In this document: positions 12,281 to 23,680 of the stretch, piece by piece
How positions within the stretch are numbered: position 1 is the first letter of the stretch
How the letters are laid out: every line of letters starts with the position of its first letter
From: Hyphodiscus hymeniophilus
Taxonomy: Eukaryota > Ascomycota > Leotiomycetes > Helotiales > Hyphodiscaceae
Length of the DNA: 64,000 nt
NCBI GenBank assembly: GCA_016508695.1
Contig: VNKQ01000008.1
Location: forward strand, 1,902,306 to 1,966,305
Direction: 5' to 3'
Made by a program: the position numbers and the translations under genes
The notes under the pieces: generated by a model
Told to the model about the DNA's origin: nothing
Database searches by the model: none
The model's input: only the letters and a program-made list of their open reading frames with translations

Positions 12281-13824
12281 CGTCTACGAAGTATAAGCAA
12301 CATTATCGCAACACTCGAAGTCCACCACTCCGTCTATAGTGATACCATATGCGCCTCCTACTCCTAACAACATTGCTTTCTTGCACTGCCCGACAGCAAC
12401 TCTTTGTCTTGAGGGGAACTATGCTTATCATGGAAATAATCAATAACACTCGCACTATCCAGCTCGCGGGCTATCGATACTCTGTTAATCTTTCCAAGAT
12501 CTCCGCTGAGAATGACCTTCTGCAGAAGACTCCCGTCGCCTCCACCACCCATGAGCCTGGTGCCGTCTGAGGCCACAGCAACCTTCAGCCAGGAAAGACG
12601 TACATCTAAAGGGCTACATTACCTTGCTCCGGTGAACACCAGCGCAGGCAATTCAATCCTTGAAATGGATCTAGAAGCTCAGGGAAACGCACGATGAAGC
12701 CTTAAGCAAAGAACGAGCCAATGAAACAAAGGCCAACTCTTCTAAAATGTCCGAGGACACTATGGTATGGTGTTGAATCACTTCGAGGGAGAGAATGGAC
12801 AAATGAGACGCATGTTTTTGCGGAAGATCGCTTTGATGGAAATTATCAGAAATGGCATAGCAAAACTCACCGCTTTGCTTTCAAGAGCTGAATCACCTAT
12901 TTGCTGTCAAGTTAGGGCCTACCAGTTGAACATAGGGAATCCACAAGCGGGATCTCACCTTTCAGACCGAAACTTCTCTCCTACTTAATTTTGGAGGTGG
13001 TTGACTTTGTTCGTCGCCGGCAAGGTTACATATTCTCAGAAATGGCGTCCAATCAAGTGATATCACCGACAACATGCAGATTCCAAGGCTAAGGCTGAGC
13101 CTTCCCCAGGTTCTGCATTCTCAGCATTGCCCCAGCCAGAAAATACAAGCTGGTTATGGCTTACTATTGGGAATTTGCCGGTCGGAAGTCAAATGCTATT
13201 GGTCGAACGGAAGAGGGGTGGCTACTTAGCCAATGGGACCGCAAACCATTTTACCGCCTGGTATCTCTTGTTATCACGGGGACCAGTTTGCTGGGACGGG
13301 ATCTTCAGCTGAAGCCTTACTGCCAAGGCTGCGGCGTACATGTCTCTCTCTGCGTTGTGGTCTGGTGTCACCAGCAGACCACAGGGCTTTTCTTATCCTT
13401 TCCCGTACTTTCTATGCGCCAGTGAACTCGAGCGAATTCGGCCTCTCCCAGCCTCTAGCTCCGGGATATTCCACTTAGGAACAGTATTAGATTTGGTGGA
13501 AGTCCAGATCTCTCACCTCGCTGCCCAAAGCATGCTCCTTACATCCAGCCAGTATAATACTCATCTCTTCTCTCCCGTCAATCCTTTGCCAAGCTTTATT
13601 CTACTCCAGTTACTTCCCACAAAGTATCCTGTGGGCGCGAACTTTACCCAGAATGCCTTGGTTGGCTTCCGACTACCTTCATATCCCTCCACGTTCTTTA
13701 TCTATATCTTTTCCCACTCTCTCCACACCTGTATTGTCCGGCGTCCTCTACCCAAGCATCAAGAACAGTACATATATGTCAGGGGCCAACTACCGACCCA
13801 CTTGCCACTCCATTTGGCTTCAAC
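12281..13824. other. Intergenic region with a weak coding trace
   Basis: The minus strand at 12364-12620 contains a short protein-like stretch (VAVASDGTRLMGGGGDGSLL, then SIARELDSASVIDYFHDKHS) whose first part resembles a WD40 blade; no intact gene could be built. The rest is the upstream region of the beta-helix gene. No other gene is supported. Confidence 0.35.
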
Positions 13825-14964
13825 ATGACTTCTTCTACTCGTGTCTCCCTCCTTACTACTATATGTCTGACCTTAGTTGGACTTATCAATCTCGTCTCAG
13901 CTCACCCCCACGACAAGAGAATCCATGTCTACAACGGCCAATCCATTCAATCAGCCATCGACCGGGCCAACTCGTACGCCCAGATCATTGTTGAGTCGGG
14001 CACTTACACCGAACAGCTCACCATTTCCAAAGACGGAATTGCCTTGATTGGTCACAACGCAGTTTTGGTCACGCCCCAATCGCCCACAAATAATACTTGC
14101 TCGGGTCTTGCAGGTCCCAACTTCTTCACGGGTTTGGATACCCAGGCTGGGATCTGCATCACTGGCTCTAATGTCGTCCTCGCACCATTTGTCACTGAAC
14201 ACCGCAAATTCGGCTCCGCTGATCACCGCGTCAAAGATGTCTCAGTAACTGGCTTCCATGTTTCTGGTTTCGATGGCCTCGATATCGCCATCGTTGGTGG
14301 GCAGGATGTCACTATTTGCGAAAATACTCTCACCGACGGAGCTTACTATGGCGCTCTGACCGTGGGCTCCAAGAACAGCATTATCGAGCGCAACACCGTC
14401 ATTTCGAACCCTCCAATCGCACCGAACACATTCCTCCGCTTTATTGGCATCTGCATGGACGATGTGAGCACTGTCACCATCGCTTATAATTCCATAAACG
14501 GATATAATATCGGCTTCTGTGTGCAGACGAACGGTGCTGATATCCACAACAACTGTGTTGACAATTGTTGCATTGGGGCGTACGTGGACCCAGGAATTGA
14601 CGGTGCCATGCTCCGCGACAATCAGATCAAGGATACAAACCCATTATGTCAGGAAGCTAGCGATGTCAGTGGCGCCTTCGGTGTATGGGGAATTGTCATA
14701 GCAGGCGCCAAGAACACTCTCATCAAGGGAAATCGCATCACGGGCATCACAAATGGCTTCAGCCAGATCCAGCTCACCGCGGCTGGCGTGGCTGTGCATG
14801 ACGATTTTCCTGGTGGTACTGGCGATGTTGCAACTGGGAATGTCGTCGTGGATAATTTCATTAAGCACAATGATGTCGATCTGCTCGTCTTTACGAACGG
14901 AACGCGTAATGTGGACAGGCATAACGTTTGTAAGACGTCGTTGCCTTCAGGGCTTTGCAAGTAG
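13825..14964 (+). CDS. Secreted parallel beta-helix (pectin-lyase-fold) protein
   Basis: A 379-residue intronless protein with a signal peptide (VSLLTTICLTLVGLINLVSA) followed by AHPHDKR, suggesting cleavage and possibly Kex2-like processing. It contains successive right-handed beta-helix rungs with Asn-rich turns: GQSIQSAIDRANSYAQIIVE, NSIIERNTVISN, ADIHNNCVDN, NTLIKGNRITGI and GNVVVDNFIKHN. The fold is shared by pectate lyases, polysaccharide epimerases and many extracellular proteins. No catalytic residues of a specific family can be assigned, so an extracellular polysaccharide-active role is only inference. Many cysteines (about 10) suggest disulfides. Confidence 0.88.
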   Translation: MTSSTRVSLLTTICLTLVGLINLVSAHPHDKRIHVYNGQSIQSAIDRANSYAQIIVESGTYTEQLTISKDGIALIGHNAVLVTPQSPTNNTCSGLAGPNFFTGLDTQAGICITGSNVVLAPFVTEHRKFGSADHRVKDVSVTGFHVSGFDGLDIAIVGGQDVTICENTLTDGAYYGALTVGSKNSIIERNTVISNPPIAPNTFLRFIGICMDDVSTVTIAYNSINGYNIGFCVQTNGADIHNNCVDNCCIGAYVDPGIDGAMLRDNQIKDTNPLCQEASDVSGAFGVWGIVIAGAKNTLIKGNRITGITNGFSQIQLTAAGVAVHDDFPGGTGDVATGNVVVDNFIKHNDVDLLVFTNGTRNVDRHNVCKTSLPSGLCK

Positions 14965-15554
14965 TCGATGTTTCGGAGTTTATGGAGGAAATGGAAGGAC
15001 AGGAGGTTTCTTTGTTCGGCCAGCTCATGTCGCTAGCTCCAGTGTCTGGGACAGGTTCAGGAGGTTTTTAGCGGCTCAAACTTATTTGCTTTCAACATCT
15101 GTGTCAACTATTATATTTCTAATCCAAATCTACGATTCTTGACACATTCAGACATCCAAACACTTCCTATGCACCAACGAACTTGAGCCAGCGCATACTC
15201 ATTAACCCACAACATTTTGAGATAATTTCGAAAGTTATTGTTTGATCTCAAATGATTACTAGTGCCTCCTTTCGAACTATCGATATGAGGGACAACGTGA
15301 GGCAGTAAGCCCATGGACGATTCGTATGGGGGTCATAACACGGGGAGTAGGGGGATGAGGCAGAGCTAGCTAAGCGAAAAAGTAGCCAGTCAGCGTCAAT
15401 CCCCCAGAGAGCGTAGTAGGCGCACCAGTGGGCGTACCCGGGAGTTTAGCGCCCGGGGCCCGTGCCATCTCGAAACACCAACCTCCATCATCACATCTTC
15501 TGTATTACATACACATTCGCATTATTTCATTCACAACATCATTCCTCATTTTCT
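14965..15554. other. Intergenic: promoter of carboxypeptidase gene
   Basis: No gene seen. A GC-rich block near 15415-15465 (CCCGGGAG...GCGCCCGGGGCCCG) is followed by a CAT/ATTC-rich leader up to the ATG at 15555. Confidence 0.45.
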
Positions 15555-17039
15555 ATGAAAGCAGTTAAAATCATGCGGGCTGTCACCGCGGCTTTTCTAG
15601 TCGCCGTAGGCGCGTCATCATCCTTACTGTCCCAAACTCCTTTCAGCGAGTCCCACTTTACGTCGCTCGATGATTCATCTGTCAAGATCCTCACCCATGA
15701 ATCTCATCCCGAGCATAGCCTGACAGTCAGGAGCCACGGCTCCAACGAGGCTTCAGTCAAAGGCGGCAGTTCTACACTAGAAGATATCTGTCCAGGCGCA
15801 ACCAAAGGATATACGGGGTATCTTAATTCCGGCCCGAAGCATTTCTATTTTGCATATTTCGAGTCTCGCTCCAAGCCAGCCGAAGATCCTCTGGTCTTAT
15901 GGCTTAACGGAGGACCGGGCTGCTCGAGCATGACCGGTTTGTTTATGGAACTTGGTCCGTGTACGGTGAACGAAGATGGAGAGTCAGCAAGAGAGAACCC
16001 AAACAGCTGGATCAACGCAGCCAATATCTTCTTCTTGGATCAGCCCATCGGGGTTGGATTTTCCTACTCTACCAATGAGTCGGCTCATGGTGGCGCTGGA
16101 GGAACTTTTGCAGCGAGCGAAGACATCTATGCTTTCATGAGACTCTGGTACAAGGCGTTTCCAGAGTCAAAGTCGCTGCCTTTCTCAATCGCCGGAGAGA
16201 GCTACGGCGGTCATTATATTCCAGTCTTCGCGCATCACATCAACGAGATGAACGAAGTCGCATCCCTTGATGACCAGATCCCACTCGAATCAGTCCTGAT
16301 TGGGAATGGCATCTTTAGCGACACTCAGCAAGCAAGTTCCTACTATGACATTCCTTGTACTAATGTGACTGGAATTGGTCCTCTTCTCAATTCTACCGTT
16401 TGTGACAAAATGGTCGATGCTGTTGGAAGATGCGAATACTTAATGGCAGCCTGTCACGATTACCCGGATCCTATCATCTGCCAGGCTGCCACTAGATACT
16501 GTGGCCAAGAGCTCGAAGTGCCATATGTTGAGTCAGGACGGAATTACTACGATATCAGCAAGCCATGCGAGGGATATCTGTGTTACCCAATCATGAATTC
16601 AGTCACCAAATTCTTGCGAACCGACAAGGTCCGGAAAGCATTCGGAGTCGACAAAGCAGCCCCGAAGTTCGTGGGATGCAGCGAAAAGGTTGGACGTGAA
16701 TTTGAAAAAGTGAATGATTTCATAATCGACACGCGGCCCTTTGTTGCCGCTCTGCTCCATTCTGGCATCCGTGTTCTCATTTATGTTGGAACGTACGACT
16801 GGATTTGCAACTTTGTGGGTAACGAGAGAGTCTTTGGCTCGCTCAATTGGAGGGGTTTGCCTGATTTCCGTTATCAGCAGGAGAATAACAAACAAGACTG
16901 GGCGGGGGGACTCTGGTGGGAAAGCGGTCTGCTCCGATACGTCAGGGTCAATGGCGCTGGACATATGGTCCCTTGGGACAAGCCTGTGGAGGCTTTAAAG
17001 ATGTTCAAGAGCTGGCATGAGAAAAAAGCTTTGGATTAG
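15555..17039 (+). CDS. Serine carboxypeptidase (peptidase family S10)
   Basis: About 494-residue secreted or vacuolar serine carboxypeptidase without introns. The start at 15555 is chosen because it directly precedes a signal peptide (IMRAVTAAFLVAVGASSS); the frame is open 31 codons further upstream without secretory character. Family signatures are all present: oxyanion/substrate site LWLNGGPGCSSMTGL, nucleophile Ser (about 216) in AGESYGGHYIPVF, Asp in VGTYDWICNFVGNE and His in VNGAGHMVPWDKP. Paired cysteines occur in the insertion (CTNVT to YCGQELEV). It would release C-terminal amino acids from peptides. The triad looks intact. Confidence 0.94.
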   Translation: MKAVKIMRAVTAAFLVAVGASSSLLSQTPFSESHFTSLDDSSVKILTHESHPEHSLTVRSHGSNEASVKGGSSTLEDICPGATKGYTGYLNSGPKHFYFAYFESRSKPAEDPLVLWLNGGPGCSSMTGLFMELGPCTVNEDGESARENPNSWINAANIFFLDQPIGVGFSYSTNESAHGGAGGTFAASEDIYAFMRLWYKAFPESKSLPFSIAGESYGGHYIPVFAHHINEMNEVASLDDQIPLESVLIGNGIFSDTQQASSYYDIPCTNVTGIGPLLNSTVCDKMVDAVGRCEYLMAACHDYPDPIICQAATRYCGQELEVPYVESGRNYYDISKPCEGYLCYPIMNSVTKFLRTDKVRKAFGVDKAAPKFVGCSEKVGREFEKVNDFIIDTRPFVAALLHSGIRVLIYVGTYDWICNFVGNERVFGSLNWRGLPDFRYQQENNKQDWAGGLWWESGLLRYVRVNGAGHMVPWDKPVEALKMFKSWHEKKALD

Positions 17040-17753
17040 ATGAGGTTGACCGACCCTGGACTGTATATGTAGCTATAGATGCATCGTAGCGTGGTATTAT
17101 ACACACCATCTTGGATAAGTCACGGTCTCCGTATTTCATCGTCGTCAAGAAGTAGAAACACGTCCATATCACCCCCAAACTGGGCTCAATCGCTTCATGC
17201 TAACCACGCTCAATATGTACGATAGGCCATCCGTTTCTTGAGCTTCTGTGATGTTAGAAGAACCAACCGACTTTCGAGGAGCAGCTCGAGTCTCCTCTTG
17301 GTTACCCCGCACTGGCTCCAAACCCCCCCTCATTCTTTGACGTTGTCCCTCCGGGTGCTTACACTCACACCATACATACCTGAGGAGCTTCGTTACCTCT
17401 GGAAATAGGCTCTGGATTATACCATGTTTGGCTTCCAATACTGAGCTGCGTTTATCGTCGTGCAGGAGCATTATAACCTGCTCTTTCAGTAATTTGTGGT
17501 TCTTGACAGGGCCAACTGGTCTTCCATTACATTCGAATTAAGGTCATGCAAAATTTGCACATTTTTATCCATGCAATTAAGTCATTGAGGCCTAAAGTAA
17601 CACTATTGTTAAGCGTACTTGTTGGTCTTCGATAGTTGACCGTGATGTAGCTGAAAAACCGGCCTCCGCATAAAGCCTTCATCAGATCTTTAGATTTTCA
17701 CGGCATGAGTTCATTTACTCATTGATTTATGAATACATTGCAAATCAACATGA
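17040..17753. other. Convergent intergenic spacer
   Basis: Between the 3' ends of the carboxypeptidase (+) and the FAD monooxygenase (-). Open frames here are short and featureless; no gene is supported. Confidence 0.5.
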
Positions 17754-19207
17754 CTACATATTATCATACATGTCTCTAAAGTCCTCTTGCGCAATCTTCA
17801 CACAATCGACCCCGTAAACAATCTTCTGAACATCAGCATCCGCCCACTTATCCGGCACAGTCGCTTTCCCACCCTTCGCTCTGAGCTCGGCAAACTGTCT
17901 ATCTCTCTCCTCCTTCGCCTTACCCTCTCCGAGATGCAGGCCCCGAGCGGAAGCAGCAGCCAACTCCACCAGCATCTCCGCACGCTCTTTCCGGATCTTC
18001 TCATAGACCCTCAATCCCTTGTTCACAGACTCGGGACTCGAGTCGGGAAGCTGCGCTAACACGGCTCCCAGGACGGCTGCGTCCTCGATGGCTTGTGCAG
18101 CGCCTTGCGCCATGTGTGGGAGAGTCGGATGACAGGCGTCTCCAACGAGAGCAACGGAGCCGTGGATCCAGGTTGGGAGCGGCTCGTGGATGCGCAGTTT
18201 CCACTCGCATACCTCGCCTTCGGGCACCAGGTTCAACAACCGCAAGACTTTCGGACAGAAATCCCCAAAGACTTCTAACATGGCCTTCTTGCTTCCTTTG
18301 GTGGTATATGTCTCCGAAGGGGCGGCTGCGAAATTGACATCCGGCTGTGTCGTGGACATATTATAGATTTGTTTGTTAGATACCGGGTAGGCGATGATAT
18401 GTCTCCTCTCTCCAATCCAGCGGTTCACGCCCTCGTGCTCAATCAGCGCCAACAGCTCGGGATCGCTCTCCATTTGCGATCGGTTGAGCATGATCCTGTA
18501 GGCGGCTGAGTGGGAATCTACGATGTCTGCTGTGACGCCCAGATCTTTCAGCATAGCGACACGAGCGACCGACTTGATGCCATCTGATGCGAGGAGGATG
18601 TCACATGTTACCGAGTAGGGTTTACCATCTCTTGGGGCTGCGGTGAATGTTGGCTTGGGACCGAACGAGGCCACGTCTTGAACAGCCGTCTTGAAGTAGA
18701 ATTTTATGGACTTCTCCTTCAGACACCCGTTGTAGAGTCCATTGGCGAGCGAATGTCGATGGCCGACCATGTGTGGGTATTTGTAAGTCTCCTCGATGTA
18801 TGCCAGATCGACATGACCCAGCTCTTTATCCGTTGCTCCCTCTATTTCATCGTTAGTGCCAAAGTTACCCTCGTAAGCTAATCTTTGGAATCGAGAATCC
18901 GTACCTCGTATGCTCGTGTCTCTCAGTATCACGGCTTCGGCCTCAATTTCCTTCCATACACCCAGTCGATCTAGAATCCGCGACATATTGGGCGCGAGCT
19001 GGATTCCAGCACCAACGAAGCCAAGACTCGAGGCTGTTTCGTAGACTTCGATGTTCTCGAATCCTTCTTTGGCGAGGGCCAGCGCGCAGGCCAATCCACC
19101 CATTCCTGTAATTGTGTAAGTGCTTGCATTCTAGGGACGACGTTGCCAATGCACTCACCTGCGCCTACAATGCACACTTTCATTGATCTGATGGGTTGAA
19201 TCGCCAT
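17754..19207 (-). CDS. FAD-dependent monooxygenase, salicylate hydroxylase-like
   Basis: About 445-residue group A flavoprotein monooxygenase that would hydroxylate an aromatic substrate with NAD(P)H and O2. Exons are 19159-19207, 18905-19105 and 17754-18841. Intron 1 (GTGAGT...ACAG) splits the dinucleotide motif, giving VCIVGAGMGGLACALALA (GxGxxG). Intron 2 (18842-18904, 63 nt, branch ACTAAC) is a multiple of three and open, so it could be misread as coding; removing it yields SIREGATDKELGHVDL, as in the family. The DG motif is DILLASDGIKSVAR and the GD motif LVGDACHPTLPHMAQGAAQA. Neighbours do not form an evident aromatic-degradation operon-like group. Substrate is inference. Confidence 0.9.
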
Positions 19208-20056
19208 TTTTGCTTGCCCGGATACTGCGTTCTAAGCTTCAATTCGTTTGTACTTTAGAGGGGTATTTCCGAGCTTTGGAACATAAAATATCGCAGCACT
19301 TGGATAGATCCGCGAGAACAACGGCTAGAGTGTGACCAGAAGAAGCAGAAATGGAAAGAAGGCAAGAAATAATATATTCTATAGAAATCCAAGGGAAGTC
19401 CGACCACGCTTGTGACGTTCTGTCTGGCAAATAGAAAAGGCAATTGTAGATGAGGAGGCACGGCTGGAAGGGCAGAAATCGCGGGGATCAAATGCCCACC
19501 ACCCGCCTCCACTCACTCGTGCGGGTAAGTTCTCTTCCAGCCTGTCAGCGTATTAGCCTTCTAGCCTTCCAACGGCTCAGCCTTTGCACATCTCTCTTCC
19601 AGGAAGTACCCAGAATATTCTTAGACCAAACCTTTCTGATAGGCCGTATGTAGAAATGCAAATGCCGTTCAGCCTTGCCGACTCGCAGCCTTGCGTTACG
19701 ACTTCCCTAAAGCGAAAACAGTCTTGATATCTGATCAGGCTGGGCAAGAGGGCGCAGAAATTCCAGCACTAGGGGACAAGGTCTGCGCTACCGTACTGCA
19801 CAATCAGTTCGGTCATTTTTGTAGCGACCGTCCATAGCTGCAGCCTGCAGCGGCGAACGCTAGCTGTAGAGACCTATTTCGGTTTCTGGATATGGAACTG
19901 CTTTATTTTCAAATACGAGTGAAGAAACAACGGAGAAGCAGCTTTGTATTTAGCAGATGTCATATTGAACGCATAAAACGGTTGAATTTTTGAAATTGGT
20001 AGAGTAACTGCACTGTACGAAAACCATGGCTTTATATTGATATGCTACCTCCTCCT
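19208..20056. other. Intergenic: promoter of the FAD monooxygenase and 3' side of DUF3500 gene
   Basis: No gene seen. Contains a short CT-rich stretch near 19500-19610 and otherwise unremarkable sequence. Confidence 0.45.
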
Positions 20057-21852
20057 TCAAAGAACCCTATCTTCCTCATTCCGTAAAGCGCACCCGTAAT
20101 CCCCTGCGTTCGGGGTTCTTAAAATTGTATGCGTATGATATTTGGCAGGCTCTGTATTATTCAGGAATACCCCTGAATGATGATCGAATTCTGCAATAAT
20201 CACGGGGCTTTGGATTCTGTAATAGAAAGGATCGTTGTCACCATATCCTCCAATCCAGCTGAAAAAAGTTTTTCCAAGATGAGCCTTCACTTGCTCCAAT
20301 CGCTTCTTCCGAGCTTGCTGGGGCAGATAGAGTGAGAATTGTTCTGCAATTTCAAGGACGAGGTGCTGCTGCTCGGGACTGAACTCCGCGACACAAAGAC
20401 CTTCGTAGGGCACGATTCGATTGTCTCTGAATGCACCGCATAGGTGGCGTTGATCGTCTTGGTTCCAGCGGTCCTTCGTCAGGTCTCCTGTTTGGAGCAT
20501 CTCGGGGTCCCGCATCAGCTTGAAGATCTGTGCCTTGGACTTTTCCTCATCGTTTAGAGATTGCATCAACTTCAATCCAAGATCTCCCTCCACGCCGAGT
20601 ATTTGCGTCCCAGCCCATTCTCCCTTGTCGATTACATTGGGCTCTGCGCCAGTGAAAGTGGGGGAGACAACGATTTGCTTCCCTATCAAGAATACACTCA
20701 GACATAAATGATGGCCGTAAAAAGTCCACCCCCAGGGCCGGTCGAGAGAAGGTTCACCGAAGAGAAGGAAGTTATACGAGTATTTGTTCATAATCTGAGG
20801 AATTTCGCAGACTTCACCAAGGAAGTGATTGATGCGCATTGCTGCAAGGGCCTTTTGATAACCTTGTTGCGAAAATGTGGCTTCGATGACAGAGAGAATG
20901 GACGAGGCGAGCTCTTCGGATTCTTCTTCCAGGCGCAGACCGAATGGGCGAAGAAGCAATTCGGGGTTTGACCAGGCTCTCCATTCACGAGCATTGAGCT
21001 GGTAGGAAACTTTGCTCTTTTGCTCCGGAGTGAGTTGGGCGAGAACTTGGTTCACTGCTCCCACAATCATATCGATAGAAACGCCTTGATCTTCGATCTT
21101 GAAGAGATCAGGGACAATTTCACCTTTATCGCGTCAGCAGGTTCTAATTTCCAAATGGAACAACAAACCATCAGTGGTGACGCCTTTGTATGGTTCTTCC
21201 AATAGCTTCTTCCAAGTTTCAGTTAAGTTATACAACCATGGTGGAACATGATTCTTTTGAAATGCCTCAGAGTACTCGTACAGAGTCTGAGTTTTCGCGG
21301 TCTGGAATCGTCGCGAAGAAAGATCCGGCAAATGCTCTCTGAACCCCTTGACTGCTTTCTGGTATTCCGTGGCTGAATCAATGAGAGGGGGACTTTCTCA
21401 AGGAGGTATTCCACGATTGCATCAGGGCCCTTTTGAGCTTGGAGGCCCTGTGGTATGGCGTGTGTTTTGATGCCTGGGACAGTGGAGCGAGCGATTGACT
21501 GAATTTCAGTGCTCTGCTCTGGTGTCCACATTGAGGCACAGAACTGGGACATCTGTCAGTGTCGGGCTTATTTCAAGCTCGAGTAAGTAACTCACGAGTA
21601 GATCTGGCCTGAATTTTTCTAATGTGGGCCTGACATCTTTGACATCTGCAACCCAGAGATCAGCGCGGAATATTACCAAGTCAGGATAACTGTACCCGTA
21701 ACGTTTGCAACATGCTGTATTGTATACTGATCCTTTAAAGCTTCGACCATTCGTCCAATCAATCTAGCCGCTCGTTCAGGGGCTGTGTTGACTGTCACGA
21801 GCCTGAATGGGCCCTTACACTGACGGACTTCGTCTGTCGTTGGTGCCGCCAT
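20057..21852 (-). CDS. DUF3500 family protein; frameshifted in exon 3
   Basis: About 552-residue protein of the DUF3500 family (function unknown). Exons are 21696-21852, 21596-21645, 21169-21552 and 20057-21123, with introns of 50, 43 and 45 nt. Family-like stretches include RPWGWTFYGHHLCLSVFLIG, PTFTGAEPNVI, IGGYGDNDPFYYRIQSPVII and FDHHSGVFLNNTEPAKYHTH near the C-terminus. Exon 3 has one base too few: the first part reads VEYLLEKV and the second reads PLIDSATEYQKAVKGFREHL in the next frame, and the switch falls on a five-base run at 21387-21391 (C5 on the coding strand). With one more C all four exons join in phase. It is either a sequence error or a recent mutation. The last exon alone is 355 codons and intact. 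Confidence 0.82.
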
Positions 21853-22512
21853 CCAAGTCAAGAGGTATTCTGAATGTAATGATAATCTTCTTTGCTGGAT
21901 ACAATTTAGATGAGGAAATTTGAGTTGCGACAGGCGAGGAGTAGTACTCTTACATTGCATGAATCTTGGTTGAAAGTGCCGCATGAGAGCCCGAGAAACT
22001 GATAGCGTGCTGGGGATTTAATCAGGGGAGGGGGTCGGTGGCGGCTGTCGGTAGTTCGATTAGGGCGACGTAAGACCGAAGTGGGTGATTGTCCAAACGA
22101 ATGTTCACCATCTCTAAATCTCTCTATAATACTTATTGACTGGTTAAAAAGTAAAAGAAATGATTCAAAAATTGCAACATGTTTTTGAAACACGACGGCT
22201 TCGTCTTCACTTGGAAGCCAAGACTTTCCTCTCAAAGTCACGTGAAGGCGGATGACAAGAGAGCAGACCTCACGTGATTTATCGCCCTAACATCAACTAA
22301 CTCTGTCGTTCTTCCCGGGCATTGATTGAACAAGGAAGTTGGACTTTGGTAACAGTGAAGGAGCAATGAAGGGTCTCTGACGCTTCGTCTGACCAGGTTT
22401 TTCTTATTCTCCTATCAATCTCTCGGGTGATGGATTTTCATGGCATAAACTGAGAAGCAACGAGCGCATTCACAACAGCCCGTGCCTCAATAGTAGGAGG
22501 AAACATCCGCGA
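21853..22512. other. Intergenic: promoter of DUF3500 gene
   Basis: No gene seen. A TCACGTGA-like word occurs around 22238-22244 and again near 22271-22277 (TCACGTGA core CACGTG), a possible bHLH E-box pair upstream of the DUF3500 gene; this is motif matching only. Confidence 0.35.
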
Positions 22513-22938
22513 TCATTTCCACCATCTTCTTTCTTCCCAAACGACCTCGAGTTTTCGCAATCCCAAAGCACGGTGAACATCCTCCAACCTGGAGGATGTC
22601 CATCCTGGCTGCGCACGTTGGACACGCTCCCGTGTGGCCTGCGCTACTGCGATTCGTCGCAGTTCGACATTAATTCGTGCCTCGTTCAAGAGTCGTATCT
22701 GACGGTCTGCAGCATCTCTTTGAAATTCGATGAGCAAGTTTGTGAGGTCAGGCCTGTGATTCAACGGTGGGGCGGGGAGATCGAAGGACGGAACAACACC
22801 AAGAGGACGGAAAAGCTGGATATCTGATGCTCGGAAAGGTAGGTATGATGTGGAAGCTTGGTCCTGGCAAGGTTTTGGCTTCCTTCGTGGAGGAAGTGGG
22901 GTTTTGTTAAAGTCATGGGAACAGCAGAAGCAGCCCAT
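22513..22938 (-). CDS. Small hypothetical protein with MGCFCC acylation-like start
   Basis: A 141-residue frame if the second of two adjacent ATGs is used (22938), which has A at -3 and G at +4. It then begins MGCFCCSHDFNKT: Gly2 and nearby cysteines are the pattern of N-myristoylated, palmitoylated membrane-anchored proteins. A proline-rich section (TPLPPRRKPKP) is followed by a predicted helix rich in Arg (LIEFQRDAADRQIRLLNEAR). No known domain. The frame is open further upstream but without features. Role unknown; plasma-membrane attachment is inference. Confidence 0.5.
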   Translation of the reverse strand: MGCFCCSHDFNKTPLPPRRKPKPCQDQASTSYLPFRASDIQLFRPLGVVPSFDLPAPPLNHRPDLTNLLIEFQRDAADRQIRLLNEARINVELRRIAVAQATRERVQRAQPGWTSSRLEDVHRALGLRKLEVVWEERRWWK

Positions 22939-23680
22939 CATGATGAGTGGGGACCATATTAGATTCCCAAGCCTCCGGCTTATATATCTTGATGTCTTTG
23001 TTACCACAAGAGCGTACAGCAAGCAATTTGAAGCTTCTTTTCGCTAAGGCACGACATTTTCCCCCTCCTTGTTCGCACGAAGAAAAAGTTGCCATTGCAT
23101 ACCATTCAGCAACCTCAAACAGCTCCCTTGTAATCCAACCGCCTGTTTAAGTGAGACTTTATGAGCAGGGAAACAAATCAAAAACCTTTTTGCGTTGCAC
23201 TCGTCAATGAAATTCTTACGTGGCATCTGTCTGGAGCCTATCTGCATTGATTCATCAAAAATCTTCCGTAGAATTTGGAATCTTCATAGGCGATGACCAT
23301 AATTTTCAAAAGGGTTAATAGCTTACGACCGATTATTTCGATCAAAGAGAAATCAATGGCAAATGCGTGTTAGCTGTTTACAATAAGAATCCTTGGGACC
23401 GTCGAGACTGAGGCCTTTAAACTGTGTCCAATAAGGTGAGCAGTAGACAGCTCAATATTGTAAAGTCAACGCTTTTGATTTTGAAGACTAGAAAATTATC
23501 TCCGCAGTATCGGATATCAACAACTGCCCAAGAGCTTTGCCAATTATGTGTGCCCATTTCGAAGTATGGCCAATTGCCGCAACCAACTTCCACGAGCGCC
23601 AAAGTAATCCAAATTTCTTAACCAGAATTATGTCCAAGATAGGTCCCAGAAAGACTCAATGCGTAGATGCTCGCTAGCAT
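22939..23680. other. Intergenic spacer
   Basis: No gene supported. Open frames are short and lack recognisable features. Confidence 0.45.

Noticed and set aside
14242..14547. Minus frames within the beta-helix gene
   Set aside because: Antisense shadows of a well-supported secreted protein.
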